This document shows, in pieces, positions 1 to 10,230 of a stretch of 64,000 nucleotides of DNA. The translations under genes were made by a program, and so were the position numbers. The notes under the pieces are model-generated. The model saw only the letters and a program-made list of their open reading frames with translations, did no database searches and was not told the origin of the DNA. Numbering within the stretch: position 1 is the first letter of the stretch; the number at the start of each line of letters is the position of its first letter. Source of the stretch: Zanthoxylum bungeanum (Eukaryota > Streptophyta > Magnoliopsida > Sapindales > Rutaceae); the NCBI GenBank assembly GCA_019454045.1, contig SKCR01032778.1:363501-427500 (forward strand), written 5' to 3'.

Positions 1-206
1 GACATTCCTGGCGTTGTTTAGAAGGATAGGTTAAACGGTTTTAATTTTATTCAAAAAAATAGAAAAATAAAAAAAATTTGGAAAAAAATATACCGACTCA
101 CCTAGAAATAGAATCACTTAAGCGGCAATTTAGTCTCACTTAACCCGCCTAGATCCATCTGACCCACCTAAATCTATGTAACCCGCCTATAACTACATAA
201 ACAGCC
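1..206. other. Left-edge spacer
   Basis: No gene is visible. Around 120-200 the words ACCCGCCTA and ACCCACCTA recur in a loose array of about 25-bp spacing. They look like decayed repeat material. The first copy of the target duplication of the adjacent MITE (GTTTCGAC) lies at 207-214. Confidence 0.4.
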
Positions 207-214
207 GTTTCGAC

Positions 215-637
215 TAGGGGTGTGCGCGGGTTGGATTGGGCAGGTAAATGCCAATATTTCTATCCAATCCGCCACTAGCGGGTTGGGAAAATTTCAATCC
301 GCCACCAACCCACCAAAGTCTAAATCCGGCGGATTGGTTATAAATTTTGGCGGTTTCAACTCAGCGGGTTAGGCGGGTTGGCATTGACAATTTTTTTTTA
401 AAAATTATCACAAACTATAATTTGTTATTGATAATCTCAAAATATAACTAATCCACACAAAAAAACTAAAGTATATTTTATTGAATAATCTCAATTACAA
501 CACAAATATAGAGTCAATGAAAAAGAGATATATCATCTCTAGCAAAAGTATGCTTTGCCTTAAAACTTAGGAAATTAAAAAATAGTAGAATTAAATCAAC
601 GACCTGAAAGTTTAAGTCTTAACATACCCAAAGTCAA

Positions 638-697
<60 letters not shown>

Positions 698-900
698 ATC
701 TATGTAAAATTACTAATTAAGCGGGCGGGTCGGGTTATAGCGGGTTGAAAATTTTCAATCCGTAACCCAATCAAATCCGTAATTTTGGGGATCTAACCCA
801 CCCAACTCAAACCACCTAACTTAATGACCCGCACATGACGGGCGGGTCGGTTGCGAATTGGACGGGTCGGCGAGTTAAGCGGATATTTTGCACACCTCTA
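215..900. mobile_element. Non-autonomous hAT MITE, 686 bp
   Basis: The element is bounded by a perfect 8-bp direct repeat, GTTTCGAC (207-214 and 901-908). Its ends are short inverted repeats, TAGGGGTGTGC at the left and TAGAGGTGTGC read inward from the right. Eight-bp duplications and TAGGGGTG-type ends are typical of the hAT superfamily. There is no transposase frame. Both subterminal parts are made of the word GCGGGTYGG and its complement. The middle holds a TA microsatellite. It lies in the promoter region of the NDUFB3-like gene. Confidence 0.9.
639..695. repeat. (TA)n microsatellite
   Basis: About 57 bp of uninterrupted TA dinucleotide inside the hAT MITE. It is likely to be length-polymorphic. 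Confidence 0.95.
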
Positions 901-969
901 GTTTCGACCCATCTAATTACCTAACATCGCCCCAGAAATCATTTTTATATATAATCAAAACGCCCAACA

Positions 970-975
970 AGCCCA
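970..975 (-). promoter_or_regulatory. Site II-like motif (TGGGCT) upstream of complex I gene
   Basis: AGCCCA on the plus strand reads TGGGCT on the minus strand, matching the TGGGCY site II element that TCP factors bind. Such sites are enriched in promoters of plant oxidative-phosphorylation genes. It lies about 90 bp upstream of the ATG. A six-base match is weak evidence on its own. Confidence 0.3.
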
Positions 976-1064
976 AAAATAAAAAATAAAGCCAATAATA
1001 ACCCACAAAGTTGCATCCAATTTCGTAGCCACCTTCATCGAAAAAGTTGCGATTCTCGCGAAAA

Positions 1065-1280
1065 ATGGGACACACTGGCGAGTTCTTCAAGCGAAGAGAC
1101 GAGTGGAGAAAGCATCCTTCGTTGACAAGCAATCTGCGTCAAGCCACTCCAGGCCTCGGCATCGCTCTCGTCGCTTTTGGAATATATCTCGTTGGCGAAC
1201 AAGTCTACAACAGGGTCACTGCTCCATCTCCTTCTCACCACACCCACCAGCAACACTCTGCTGCCTCGTCCACTCACTAA
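1065..1280 (+). CDS. NADH dehydrogenase 1 beta subcomplex subunit 3-like (B12)
   Basis: A 71-residue protein matching the plant NDUFB3/B12 accessory subunit of mitochondrial complex I. It has the family hallmark GHTGEFFKRRDEWRKHP at residues 2-18, then one membrane segment (about 29-46, with YLVGEQVY at its end) and a short Ser/His-rich tail. In the family this protein sits in the membrane arm of complex I in the inner mitochondrial membrane and is not catalytic. I chose the ATG at 1065, because the frame extends further upstream only through a TTG codon at 1047 and plant homologues start just before the GxTGEFF motif. The reading frame has no intron. A hAT MITE ends 164 bp upstream. Confidence 0.88.
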   Translation: MGHTGEFFKRRDEWRKHPSLTSNLRQATPGLGIALVAFGIYLVGEQVYNRVTAPSPSHHTHQQHSAASSTH

Positions 1281-2960
1281 ATATCTTGCTTCTTTCAGGT
1301 CAGTTGTTTATTTTCCAATTTATGAAATGGGTATGTGTAAATTTTAGGTTTTTCTTAGTTTGAGTTTTTTCCATCATGCTTAAGCTGCTAACCCCACATA
1401 TTTGACAATATAAATATCTTCTTGCCTGTTCTTTTTTGTCCCCTTTTTGTTAGAATAGATTATGATTGTTATTATACAATTATGTGTTAGATTTTTTTAT
1501 TTTTCTCTGTGTTCTTCCGAAATTGATCTGTGTAAAATTTTAGAGATTTCTAGTTTGAGTTTCTGATGGGTGTGTCTAAAATCTAAATTTTTGGTTTTTA
1601 TTGATATTATGATCTAATCGATGTCACTCGCTCTCTGGGCAGCTGGGCGGTTCACTTTATTTCTTTTATGTTTTACTTGTTATGTTTATTTTCTTGCTAT
1701 TTGGTGCTAGATTTAGGATTTTCTGTATTTAATGAAATGTGTTTTTTTGTATTTTTTAGTTTTTTATTCGTGTTATGACTGCATGGATTTCATTGCTATC
1801 ATAATGTTAGTTGATTCCTTCGCATCTGATGGTAATTCCTACTCTTCTAATGTTCATCATTTGTGGGTATTGTTGTGTTTTTGTACAGTACGTGTTTTTA
1901 ATAGTCTGATACTTGTTTATCGTGTGGGAATTATTTACTGCACATTTAGCCAAAGATAAGAGGTTGGAGGTTGCATTTGCATTCTATCCGGGTTCACATA
2001 ATCTGGAACACCTTTACGTAGTTTCAAAATGAGAAGAGAGAGAGGTGATGCAAGGCTACCAAACTTGTATTTTTCTAATAGAATTGTGTGTTATGTGGAA
2101 CTTGTTGACAAAGACTACAATGCATTCGCCCTTTGTTCATGAATTGACATTCCTGTGTATTTTTACTCTAAAAGTTTTCATCGTAGTAACTTGCATCATC
2201 TTTTTCTGCTTCTTTCTCACCTCATTGTCTTATATTACCGAGTATCTCTATGAGGAGCAATAATACCCTTCTGAAAATTGATTGGCTTGTCAGTGTCTTA
2301 TTTATGAAAAGCTGATTTCTAACATCACAATTTTTTTTGGGCAAATTGAGAAATCATTTGGTGTTAGATACTGGATCTTAGTTGGCAGTATTTTAAGAAA
2401 TAATATTTGCTTAGGATTGATTGAACCAAAACAATATCCATTTTGTTTGTTTGTACTTTGTATTACCACTGCTGTGTTTATGAATGGCTTGCTTTGCAAG
2501 TTATTTTAGAAAAAAGATTGACTGCTTTGTTATTTTGTTTAATTGGTTATCCCCATTAAAAATTACAATTTCTGGTTTCTATTTCTTAGATGAGGAGGTT
2601 ATTTGAATCTGTGATAGAAGCTGACATTACTATTGTATGCAAATTCAATATGACCAAAGAGAGTCTCTATCTTGTACTCTAAACCTGTATCTAATCTTGT
2701 TTTTTATATAATAGGTTGGCAGGTTGCTGAAGATGATGGCGACATGTTAGAAGGATTGAAGCTTGGGCTTGTTTTCATTTCTGTTTTTGTTAGTTTGATT
2801 AAATAAGATAAAAATTGCCATGTTTGTGTTATTTTGTGTATCAAGTTTGAGTGTGAGACTTGTTCTATAGTTTACTACACAATCAAAGTCCATAATAAAA
2901 GAATTTGAGCTATTTTATGAACTGCATTAAATATTTACAGTAACAGGAATATATTGTTTT
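1281..2960 (+). other. Putative spliced 3' UTR of the complex I gene
   Basis: No coding frame is convincing here. A good donor (CAG/GTCAGT, cut after 1298) lies just after the stop codon. A matching acceptor (TTGGCAG, cut after 2723) precedes a GC-richer stretch (about 2724-2790) that looks transcribed, followed by AATAA-like polyadenylation words near 2805 and 2890. The T-rich composition between them fits a plant intron. A 3' UTR intron is inference from splice-site appearance only. Confidence 0.35.
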
Positions 2961-3164
2961 CTAATAAAGACAAATTATACTAGATTGCCACAAGAAAAAC
3001 AGAAAATAAATGAAATTTCTACTTGTATTAATGTATCAACTGTATATTTTTTGCAACAATGTTATATAAATTGTTTACAGAGATCAAACTAGAAGTGATT
3101 GTTTGCTATATTGCTCTTGATGGAGATATGAAGATGGTAAACAGCGGCCAGTGGTACTCAATGA

Positions 3165-3521
3165 CATGAGTAATGCCTTCTCCACATTAATTGTCATGTG
3201 CCTCTGGATCAAAGATACTCCATGAATACTGCATCACATGGCAATGTGATTGGTCCGCTGCAGGGCTGTTCAAACTCGTCTTCTGCTATTCTGAATAGCT
3301 CTCTGATGATGTTGTTTTAAAGATATCTTAAGGGAATCACAAAGCGCCTCTGATCAGCTGTGTACACAACAGACTGACGCTTTTCAGCCATTGATGATGT
3401 GCTGCAACTCTGCATCAACAGCAACACTAGTGGTTCTTGGCAATGCGATTCTTTGGCGTTTGCTGGCGGTTAGTTTCTGCAACTTCTTTGCCAATTTGAT
3501 TAGCTTCTTTGGACTAATCAT
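3165..3521 (-). pseudogene. SAUR pseudogene
   Basis: Read from an ATG at 3521 on the minus strand, the start resembles the SAUR N terminus (MISPKKLIKLAKKLQKL, then basic residues and IALPR). Further on, remnants of the SAUR core remain, such as the GPITLPCD region near 3240. The frame is broken by stops and small indels around 3330-3380, and the conserved KGHFVVYT segment is damaged. TGTCTC, the auxin-response core, occurs on the same strand near 3640. It is the outermost copy of the cluster and appears dead. Confidence 0.75.
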
Positions 3522-3906
3522 GTTTCTTCTTGTTAACTAGAAAGATCTTGTGAATATTTAGAGAAAGGTTATTGGATATCAAGAATGAATTTTTCTTGGA
3601 ATGGCATTGGTTATATAGTCACCAGGCTAGAGAGTAGAGACAGCCCCTTTAATGTTGCTCTTTTTTTTTTTTTAACCATCTGATCAAAGGTTACAAATTA
3701 ATGACACTTGACACAAAGATGCTCGTGATTGCTTGAGTTAGTTTCTTATTTAAATCTCATACCAGCAAGTTTCTGCTGGCAGTTAAAGTAGATGCAGACA
3801 GCATGCAGCAAAGTGATGCTATGCCTATACAACAAGAACTTGCTGCAATTACCATCTGATCAAAGGTTACAAATTAAGGACATATGGATGGAGAAGTCGG
3901 ATTTAT
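3522..3906. other. SAUR spacer
   Basis: Promoter side of the 3521 pseudogene, merging into the 3' side of the next SAUR. The block CACCAGGCTAGAG at about 3623 recurs near 7348 after the gypsy fragment, showing that spacer DNA was duplicated with the genes. No gene is seen. Confidence 0.5.
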
Positions 3907-4329
3907 TCAGTAGCCGCAAACAAGTACTTGCTGCTTTGTTTGGCCTCCGCTGAAAATGGACAGTGATGCCGAGCAAGTGGTAACAACAGACATGAGCAAA
4001 GCTTTTTCTAAATCGTTAGTGACACCATGTTCAAGAAACAAGATAATGTACTCCATAACGGATGCATCACATGGCAATGTGATAGGTCCATCGACTTCAA
4101 ATCCAAATTCCTCCTCGGACAATTTCAATAGTTCTCTGAAGATCATTTTATCAAGATACTTCAAGGGAATCAAGAATCGCTTCTGATCAGATGTACAGAC
4201 AACAAAATGGCCCTTATGAGCAAGCTCATCGCCTGCTTCATTTTTAGGTTGTGACATTCTCTTTCTTTTGATGGCAGAAATTTTTTCCCATTTGCTTGCC
4301 ATTTTAAAGAGTTTCTTTGAAATCATCAT
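3907..4329 (-). CDS. SAUR family auxin-responsive protein (subtype 1)
   Basis: A 140-residue intact SAUR protein without introns, as is usual for the family. Order of features: a basic N terminus with MASKWEKI (10-17) and KRKR (21-24), then the SAUR core with KGHFVV (39-44), RFLIPLKYL (51-59), SEEEFGF (71-77) and GPITLPCD (81-88), and a variable Ser/Gln-rich tail ending QVLVCGY. By family knowledge these proteins inhibit PP2C.D phosphatases and thereby activate plasma-membrane proton pumps, promoting cell expansion. The overall form is closest to the Arabidopsis SAUR61-68 clade. Two adjacent Met codons (4329 and 4326) are possible starts. A TATA-like TTATTTATATAGC lies about 70 bp upstream. 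Subtype 1 is shared with the gene at 13581-14018. Confidence 0.92.
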   Translation of the reverse strand: MMISKKLFKMASKWEKISAIKRKRMSQPKNEAGDELAHKGHFVVCTSDQKRFLIPLKYLDKMIFRELLKLSEEEFGFEVDGPITLPCDASVMEYIILFLEHGVTNDLEKALLMSVVTTCSASLSIFSGGQTKQQVLVCGY

Positions 4330-5062
4330 GGTGGATTGAAAACTTTGAGGGGGGCACTACTTGAATTTGAAGTGCAATGAAATGGAAGAGAGTTTGTTAT
4401 TTATATAGCAGTAAGGCCTGAAGAGACTTGACCTGCTGGAGCTTTTTCCAAGAGGCTAACCACAATAAATAAGAATCTTTTTTTTATTTTTCACACAAGA
4501 TATGGCTAATGGAATTTCCAAGGATCAAACATCTTCAAGTAATTAACTAACTACGATGTCCAGAATAAAGAAACAAAATAAGCAACAAGAAAAGTACCAA
4601 GTGACATTCTATTTGGAAGTGCCTATGTACTTGAACAAGAACTAACTGCCTGCCTCTGTACTTTAACAAGAACAAACCCCTCGAATACAACAACAAGAAC
4701 AATAAAAAGTTATAAATTGCATCGTTAGGACTAAGTTTATGGTTACAAACAACATAAATAAAATGTCAATAATTGTAGTTTACCCTAAATGGCTTCTGGA
4801 ATTCATGCATTATTATTAATTTTTTTCACCAAGTAACTAACATAAGCATGTTTCTTGTGAACTAAGTCCAATTTTGCCGCAACTTCCAAGTCTATCAACA
4901 TATTTACTGTAGAATTTTTGTTGCCTAACCTTTGCTGCATAGTTTCTTGAGGAGAATCCTCTGTTTGTTTTTACTACACAGGACAAATTAATGAGGGTTT
5001 TTTTGGCTTGAATCAATGTGAAGGCCGCTGTTGGAGCCTCTACATACTATTGTAGAAACATT
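4330..5062. other. SAUR spacer, duplicated between units
   Basis: No gene. The stretch from about 4380 (ATGGAAGAGAGTTTGTTATT) through 4980 recurs with small changes near 8230-8760, and in part near 14220-14450, 15900-16200 and 20690-20930. Tandem duplication therefore carried long flanks with the genes. Confidence 0.6.
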
Positions 5063-5203
5063 TTTTTTTTAATTGTTGGAAACCATGCCGCCAAACCACA
5101 TATATCGGGTTTAAGCGGAGCAGGTAAAACCCCTGACTGTCTCAGGTTCTTATAAGAAGCGCACTCCCTGAATTCAAACCCAGCCACGCCCCTTGGGGAC
5201 TAA
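5063..5203 (-). mobile_element. tRNA-derived SINE, copy 1
   Basis: Minus-strand copy with its oligo(A) tail seen as T's at 5063-5070. Flanks are an imperfect 12-bp repeat (TGTAGAAACATT at 5051-5062 and TGCAGAAACATT at 5204-5215). Empty sites exist in paralogous spacers (around 8812 and 19025), confirming insertion. The family has a pol III-like A box and B box (GGTTCGAATCC type) near its 5' end; here the B box is degraded. Confidence 0.8.
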
Positions 5204-5523
5204 TGCAGAAACATTCAGAGCTGAAATATATCTTTCAGATAAAGCTTAGTCTAATTGTTAATCTTTTTCCTGATCAAATAGTAGTTTTCTGAAGAAATCT
5301 GTACCAAACATTCATAGTCAGATTAATGCAAATGTGTGAGAATTTCTGATACCGTATCTTGGTGACTGACCAATGTAATACACAGATGAATTTCTCTTTC
5401 ATGGACCAAATTTCTTAAGACATTCATTTGTAGACAGAAATTATGGAACAAAAGGTTTCATTTGATATTTACAGAACTGATGAAAATATTCTACATCAAA
5501 ATTGCAAAATGTATACACCAACT
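5204..5523. other. SAUR 3' spacer
   Basis: Downstream side of the minus-strand SAUR. The sequence TTCTGATACCGTATCTT at 5345 recurs at 8952/10273, where it marks a hAT insertion site. No gene is seen. Confidence 0.5.
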
Positions 5524-5952
5524 CTAATAGCTATAAATAAATTTATGTTGATGGCTTTGTCCAAGAGCAAGAGAAGATGAATCTGAGAAATGGCACGTCC
5601 ACAGAGAAGTTAGCAAAGCTTTCTCTATATCCTCAGGAATGCATTCTTTAACCAAAGACATGACATAATTTAATAAAGTACTATCACATGGCAGAGTGAT
5701 AGGTCCATCAGATGGAAGTCCGAATTCCTCTTCAGACAATCTCAATAGCTCAATGAAGACATTTCTGCTGAGATATTCCAGTGGAACTGTGAATCTCATG
5801 TTGTCAGTTGTGTAGACAACGAAATGGCCTTTATTTGCAACTGTTGTCTTCTGTGCAGCAGCAATTCTTGGGAAGGAAATTCTCTTCCGCTTCATTGCAG
5901 CCATTTTCTGCCACTTCTTGGCTAATTGAATGAGCCTCTTTGAGTTGATCAT
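5524..5952 (-). CDS. SAUR family auxin-responsive protein (subtype 2)
   Basis: A 142-residue SAUR protein, intronless. It starts MINSKRLIQLAKKWQKMAAM and has KRKR (21-24), KGHFVVYTTD (41-50), RFTVPLEYL (53-61), SEEEFGL (73-79), GPITLPCD (83-90) and a tail ending FIYSY. The frame is open upstream for 81 more codons. The start at 5952 is preferred because all paralogues begin at this MIN(S/T)K and because a TATA-like region (about 6060) and the promoter block lie inside the extension. Predicted role: growth regulator acting with PP2C.D phosphatases at the plasma membrane. It belongs to the same subtype as the genes starting at 10824, 16962, 19774 and 23682. Confidence 0.93.
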   Translation of the reverse strand: MINSKRLIQLAKKWQKMAAMKRKRISFPRIAAAQKTTVANKGHFVVYTTDNMRFTVPLEYLSRNVFIELLRLSEEEFGLPSDGPITLPCDSTLLNYVMSLVKECIPEDIEKALLTSLWTCHFSDSSSLALGQSHQHKFIYSY

Positions 5953-6079
5953 GTTTGTAGAATGAATATTTTTGAACAAAGTGGAACTAGAAACTCTAGA
6001 GATTAGATATCTTGGTAAGAAGAAATTATGTTGTGGTGAAGAAGCAATGGGGGTTTGGTCATATATATGATGATGAGGA

Positions 6080-6139
6080 AAGACAGCACCATATGTCCAT
6101 GTTTCTTTGTGTTGGGTTGATAGGTTCTTTGGCCATGTG
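6080..6139 (-). promoter_or_regulatory. Conserved SAUR promoter block (AuxRE-like + CACATG)
   Basis: Read on the minus strand this block has CACATG (6134-6139) and TGTCTT (6080-6085), about 130-185 bp upstream of the ATG. CACATG is a PBE/E-box bound by PIF-type bHLH factors. TGTCTT is a relaxed form of the auxin-response core TGTCTC. The block recurs in the same order upstream of four other subtype-2 SAURs here. Confidence 0.5.
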
Positions 6140-6544
6140 ATCATCGAAACAAAGAGATGATTGTATTTAGTTTCCAATAAGTAGGCCATTGTCATTTGTT
6201 AGTTAGTTGAGCTATTGTCTTCTTCTGCCAGGCTTGCGCATTTGACTGTATTGGCCTACTTAATAGTTAATATGATAGAAAAGTTAACATAAAGTCTGTT
6301 TTGGTTCACCTAGAATATAAATAAACTAGCAGAGGGCAGCCGCCCATGGATTCATGACATGAGGGCAGTCTCGTCCACCTTCCATCAAGTGTTGAAGTTC
6401 CCCACCAAGTGGGGCATACAAGAGATCAGAGGAGACTAACTTGCCTCAAGGAGTTGCTATCAGACGACCTTGAAGGCCAAGCCTGCTTCAGCATAGCAAT
6501 TACAGAAAGGACCTTGTCGGGCCGAACCGGATCAGCCCGATATC
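6140..6544. other. SAUR upstream region and junction with gypsy fragment
   Basis: SAUR upstream DNA continues to about 6330. From about 6400 the base composition becomes GC-richer and the sequence merges into the decayed Ty3/gypsy fragment. No host gene is seen. Confidence 0.4.
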
Positions 6545-7333
6545 GAGAAACTCGACGAAGTCCAGATTCACCCCTAGCTTGCGGACCACAAAGCTCAGAT
6601 TGGAGCTCAATTTGAACCCAAGCTACGCACAAAGTTGATCAACTTTCTCATAGAGCGACACAATTGCTTTGCATAGTCGCACGAAGACATGACCGAGATA
6701 AACCCCAAGATGATGACCCACGAGCTCCACATTGACCCAGACTACCCCTCGGTGAAACAGAAGAGAAGGAAATTCGCCCCAGAAAGGAACCGAATCATCG
6801 ACGAAGAGGTTTAGAAGCTTCTAGAAAATGAGGCTATCAAAGAACTCCAGTATCCCTAGTGGCTAGCCAATGTTGTGGTAGTTCGGAAGAAGAATGAGAA
6901 ATGACGAGTCTGCATCGACTTCACATATCTGAATAAGGCATGCCCGAAAGACTCATTCTCCTGACCCCATATTGATTCGATGGTCGACGTTACACCCGGA
7001 CATGAGTTATTGAGCTTCATGGATGCCTACTCAGGCTACAATCAGATCATCATGCATCCAAACGACTAAGAGAAGACGACCTTCATCACCAACAAAGGGA
7101 TCTATTGCCACAAGGTAATGCCTTTCTGACTTAAGAATGTCGGGGCTACATACCAACGCCTTGTCGACAAAATGTTTTCCCAACAGATAGGGAAAACAAT
7201 GGAAGTGTATATTGACGACATGTTGGTGAAGTCCTTGAAAGCCGAGCAGCACCTGGAGCACTTGGGACAGGCATTCGATATAATGAGGAAGTATAACATG
7301 AAGTTGAATCCTACCAAGTGCGCTTTCGGCGTC
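6545..7333 (+). pseudogene. Decayed Ty3/gypsy reverse transcriptase fragment
   Basis: One reading frame shows the N-terminal half of a plant Ty3/gypsy reverse transcriptase. In order: SHEDM near 6680, PVKQKRRKFAPER-like near 6745, CIDFTYLNKACPKD near 6910, FMDAYSGYNQI near 7015, and VYIDDMLVKS near 7205 (the YIDD catalytic motif), then LNPTKCAFGV near 7305. At least eight in-frame stops interrupt it; several (TGG to TAG/TGA, CAA/CAG to TAA/TAG) are C-to-T or G-to-A changes as expected from decay of methylated DNA. No LTR, gag, RNase H or integrase is attached. Confidence 0.85.
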
Positions 7334-7843
7334 GCGTCTACAGTCACCAGGCTAGAGACAGTCCATTTAATGCTGCTTTCTTTGTGCAGGGGATTATGCA
7401 AAGCAATAACATGTGATACCAATGGGAAATTTGTATGTAGGAATGATTTGGAACTTAGCACATGATGGTGGACCATAGCAGGGTACCATTGTGGTTTCTT
7501 CATTCTAAGTGGATATAAATTTGGTGATGGCTTTTAATTCACAAGAAACAAGATGCTTGTGATCTGCCTATGTGACAGAATTTTTGTGGCTCAATCTTTC
7601 CTACTTGATTGAGCCACATATTTTTTTGTTTGTAAAACAAATCATGCAAGCAGAAGCAGACAGAAAGTGAGCTTATATAGCTTTAAACTTCATACCGTAA
7701 AGTGATACTATGCTATATAACAAACACTTACTGTAATTTACAATCTGGTCAAACTTTACAGATTCATGCTATGCTGATCAAGTTTCTGTAGATGGCACAT
7801 ATTATATTGAAACCTACTTGTCATTTATAAAGAAAGTCTTTAT
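7334..7843. other. SAUR spacer
   Basis: The sequence resumes SAUR-spacer DNA (CACCAGGCTAGAGACAG at 7348, compare 3623), including TGTCTC on the minus strand. Parts recur at 11640-11950. No gene is seen. Confidence 0.5.
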
Positions 7844-8190
7844 TCAGTAACCGCAAACAAGTACTTGCTACTTTGTTTGCTCTTTGTGGAAAATAGACAG
7901 TGATGCGGGAATAATTCTTTGGTGTAACGGAGGTATGAATAACGTGATATCACTAATAAATTAGTAAATGACATGTATGATTTAATACTCATATTTTTAC
8001 TTGTTTTTTAATATTTTAGCACGCGTGGCATTGAATTATTAGATTGTTACACGGATGATACGATATCTCTGTTGTATTGTAGATTTTCTCTTGATGCGGA
8101 GAAAGTGGTAGAAACATACATCAGCAATGCTTTTTCTAGATCCTTTAGTGATACCACATTTAAGAAACAAGACTATGTACTCCATAAGAG
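7844..8190 (-). pseudogene. SAUR pseudogene with MITE insertion
   Basis: The C-terminal third of a subtype-1 SAUR is recognisable from the stop at 7844-7846 (tail VLVCGY-like). It closely follows the intact gene at 3907. The frame is split by a 183-bp insertion (7909-8091) and resumes at 8100-8190. There it joins directly to promoter-like sequence at about 8215 (match to 4380), so the N-terminal half, including the start codon and SAUR core, has been deleted. Confidence 0.85.
7909..8091. mobile_element. 183-bp MITE in SAUR pseudogene
   Basis: The insertion is flanked by a perfect 8-bp duplication TGATGCGG (7901-7908 and 8092-8099). Comparison with the uninterrupted SAUR at about 3960 confirms the empty site. 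A related, inverted copy lies at about 20453-20580. Terminal inverted repeats are weak. Eight-bp duplication suggests hAT; a 9-bp imperfect duplication (Mutator type) cannot be excluded. Confidence 0.8.
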
Positions 8191-8950
8191 TATTATTACT
8201 TTCAAAGGAGTATTATTACTTTAAAGCGCAATGGAATGGAAGAGAGTTTGTTATTTATATAGCAGTAAAGCCTGAAGAGACTTGACCTGCTGGAGCTATT
8301 TACAAGATTCTAACCACAATAACCAAGTTTGTTTCATGACTAAAAGAAAGAGTATTTTATATCTTAGGCCCGCCGTCAGAATCTTTATTTTTTTTGCCTC
8401 ATAAGATATGCTAATGGAATTTCCAAGGATCTAACATCTTCAAGTAATTTACTAACAACAATGTACTGAACAAAGAAACAAAATAACAAACTGAAAGGTC
8501 AATAATTCTTGTTTGACCAAAATGGCTCCTGGAATTCATGCATTATTGTTATTTTTTTTTCTGAAGTAACTTACATAAGCATGTTTCTTACGAACTAAAT
8601 CCAACATAAATAATATATTTGACCTTTGCAGTAACTTCCAAGTTTGTCAACATATTTACTGTAGAATTGTCATTACCAAACCTGTGTTGCATAGTTTCTT
8701 GAGGAGAATCATCTGTTTTTTTTTTTTTTACTACAGAGGATCACTTAATGAAGTTTTTGTTTTCTGGCTTGAATCAATGCAATGTCCAGTGTTGGAGCCT
8801 TCACATACTATTAAAGAAACCATCAAAGTTCTATCAGATAAAGCTTAGTCAAATTTGTTAATTTTATATTTTCCTGATGAAAGCATAGTTTCCTGAAGAA
8901 ATCTTGTACCAAACACTCATAATCAAATTGATATAAATATGTGAGCATTA
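8191..8950. other. SAUR upstream spacer
   Basis: Matches the spacer upstream of the gene at 4329 (from ATGGAAGAGAGTTTG at about 8232 to the oligo-T run near 8720). No intact gene. The target site of the following hAT element (CTTCTGAT) is at 8951-8958. Confidence 0.55.
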
Positions 8951-9335
8951 CTTCTGATCAGTGGCGGTGCCACTTGGGGCCCAGGAGGGGCGTCCAAGAA
9001 AAAAAAAAAAATTTTTATAAATAAATTATTATTATTTGATTTAACAAAAAAGATCCTTCTAAAATTTCAAAACTTTAAAATATCAAATCTTAAAGTAAAA
9101 TATTTTTATTTTCTAATTTTTATTTTTGTTAATTTTCTTGGTCACAACTTTAAATCAATCAACCAACTATTCAGTCAGAGAGGTCCCAAAATTTTATCCA
9201 AAATGTTAAATTTTATGTGTAATGACTTTTTATACTTTTTATTGTTTATGAATAGGGGTCTCGTTTTAGGAACTCCCCTATGTCATATCAAAATCTAGGA
9301 CAACTCATGAAGCCCTTGAATTTAGCCCTGTTGAT

Positions 9336-9617
9336 TCAACAATCCGATCCGCTCGATTTTTTTGACTCAAACCCACCGAATTCGGATCGGATCGGACCAA
9401 TCCGATCCGAAATAGGATGATTTCGGATCGAATTGGTCCGATTCGATTCGATTCGAATTCGGATCGAACCAATCCGATCCGATAATTATCGGATCGGATC
9501 GGATCGAGTTCGATTGTTTGATTCGATCCGATCGAATCAAACAATCGTGGGCATTTCGGATCGGATCGGATTCGGATTCGGTCCGATCCGATCCGAATCC
9601 GATAATGCCCACCCCTA
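9336..9617. mobile_element. hAT-like MITE made of CGGATC repeats (nested)
   Basis: About 280 bp composed almost wholly of CGGATC/GATCCG words on both strands. The right end reads inward as TAGGGGTGGGC, a hAT-type terminus. A near 8-bp duplication CTGTTGAT/CTGTTGAA flanks it (9328-9335 and 9618-9625, 7 of 8). The left terminus is degenerate. Open frames here are artefacts of the repeat. Confidence 0.6.
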
Positions 9618-9639
9618 CTGTTGAATTTTTTTTCTAAAT

Positions 9640-10230
9640 ATGGTGTATAAATATATATATATATATAGGGAATGAAATGATAAAATCCTTAAGTGAAAAA
9701 GACTAAACCTTTGGGTTTAAAGGAAATAATATGTTTTTAATGGGAAAGAACATAATTCTTAGGTTGAAAGGACCTCATGGAGGATTATAACCCTTCAAGA
9801 ATTGCCTTCATTGATAAAATGATGTGTTTTCAAAGGAAACCCTCCATGTCTATAAAAATGAATGCTTGAATTCATTTTTTGATCATCCAAAAGAATCCAA
9901 AAACATTCATTCTAAAAAATCTGAAGTATAGAAAGAATTTTCCCCATTTTCAAGTGCAAGTTCTTGGAGAAATGAGTGTCCCTTCAACATGAAGCAACCG
10001 AGTTATCATGAGAGAACGTTAGCCACAAGCCCACAAGTAATCCATTGAGCACCGACGCAGGACTAATAAGTTATAAGGACAGAGACAACTCAACTTGATT
10101 CTCATTTATCATCTTCTAAATAAATTTTCAGATTTTTCTAAGTTTCAATGTTTATGTTTTATTGAATGTATCACAATAAAAATTTGATTGAAAGTTGCAT
10201 GTTAAAATTGATTAATAACACATTATAGAT
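9640..10230 (+). repeat. Dispersed repeat module, copy 1
   Basis: Shares several blocks with 12540-13190, such as GAGAACGTTAGCC near 10013 and 12880 and GGACAGAGA near 10077 and 12938, in the same orientation. This copy sits inside the hAT element. It has no coding frame. A TATAAAAA-like box (about 9854) upstream suggests an LTR or promoter-containing element, but its class is not identified. Confidence 0.55.

Noticed and set aside
917..1277. Minus-strand and alternate-frame ORFs over the complex I gene
   Set aside because: They are shadows of the plus-strand NDUFB3-like frame and show no domain.
1732..2509. Short ORFs in the region after the complex I gene
   Set aside because: T-rich, Cys/Phe/Leu-rich composition typical of intron or UTR; no similarity recognised.
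5953..6195. N-terminal extension of the SAUR ending at 5524
   Set aside because: The extension reads through the promoter block and TATA-like sequence; paralogues start at the later Met. The same applies to 14019-14117 and 19775-19918.
9305..9624. ORFs rich in Arg/Ser/Asp/Ile over the CGGATC zone
   Set aside because: Products of a six-base repeat read in several frames on both strands; not proteins.
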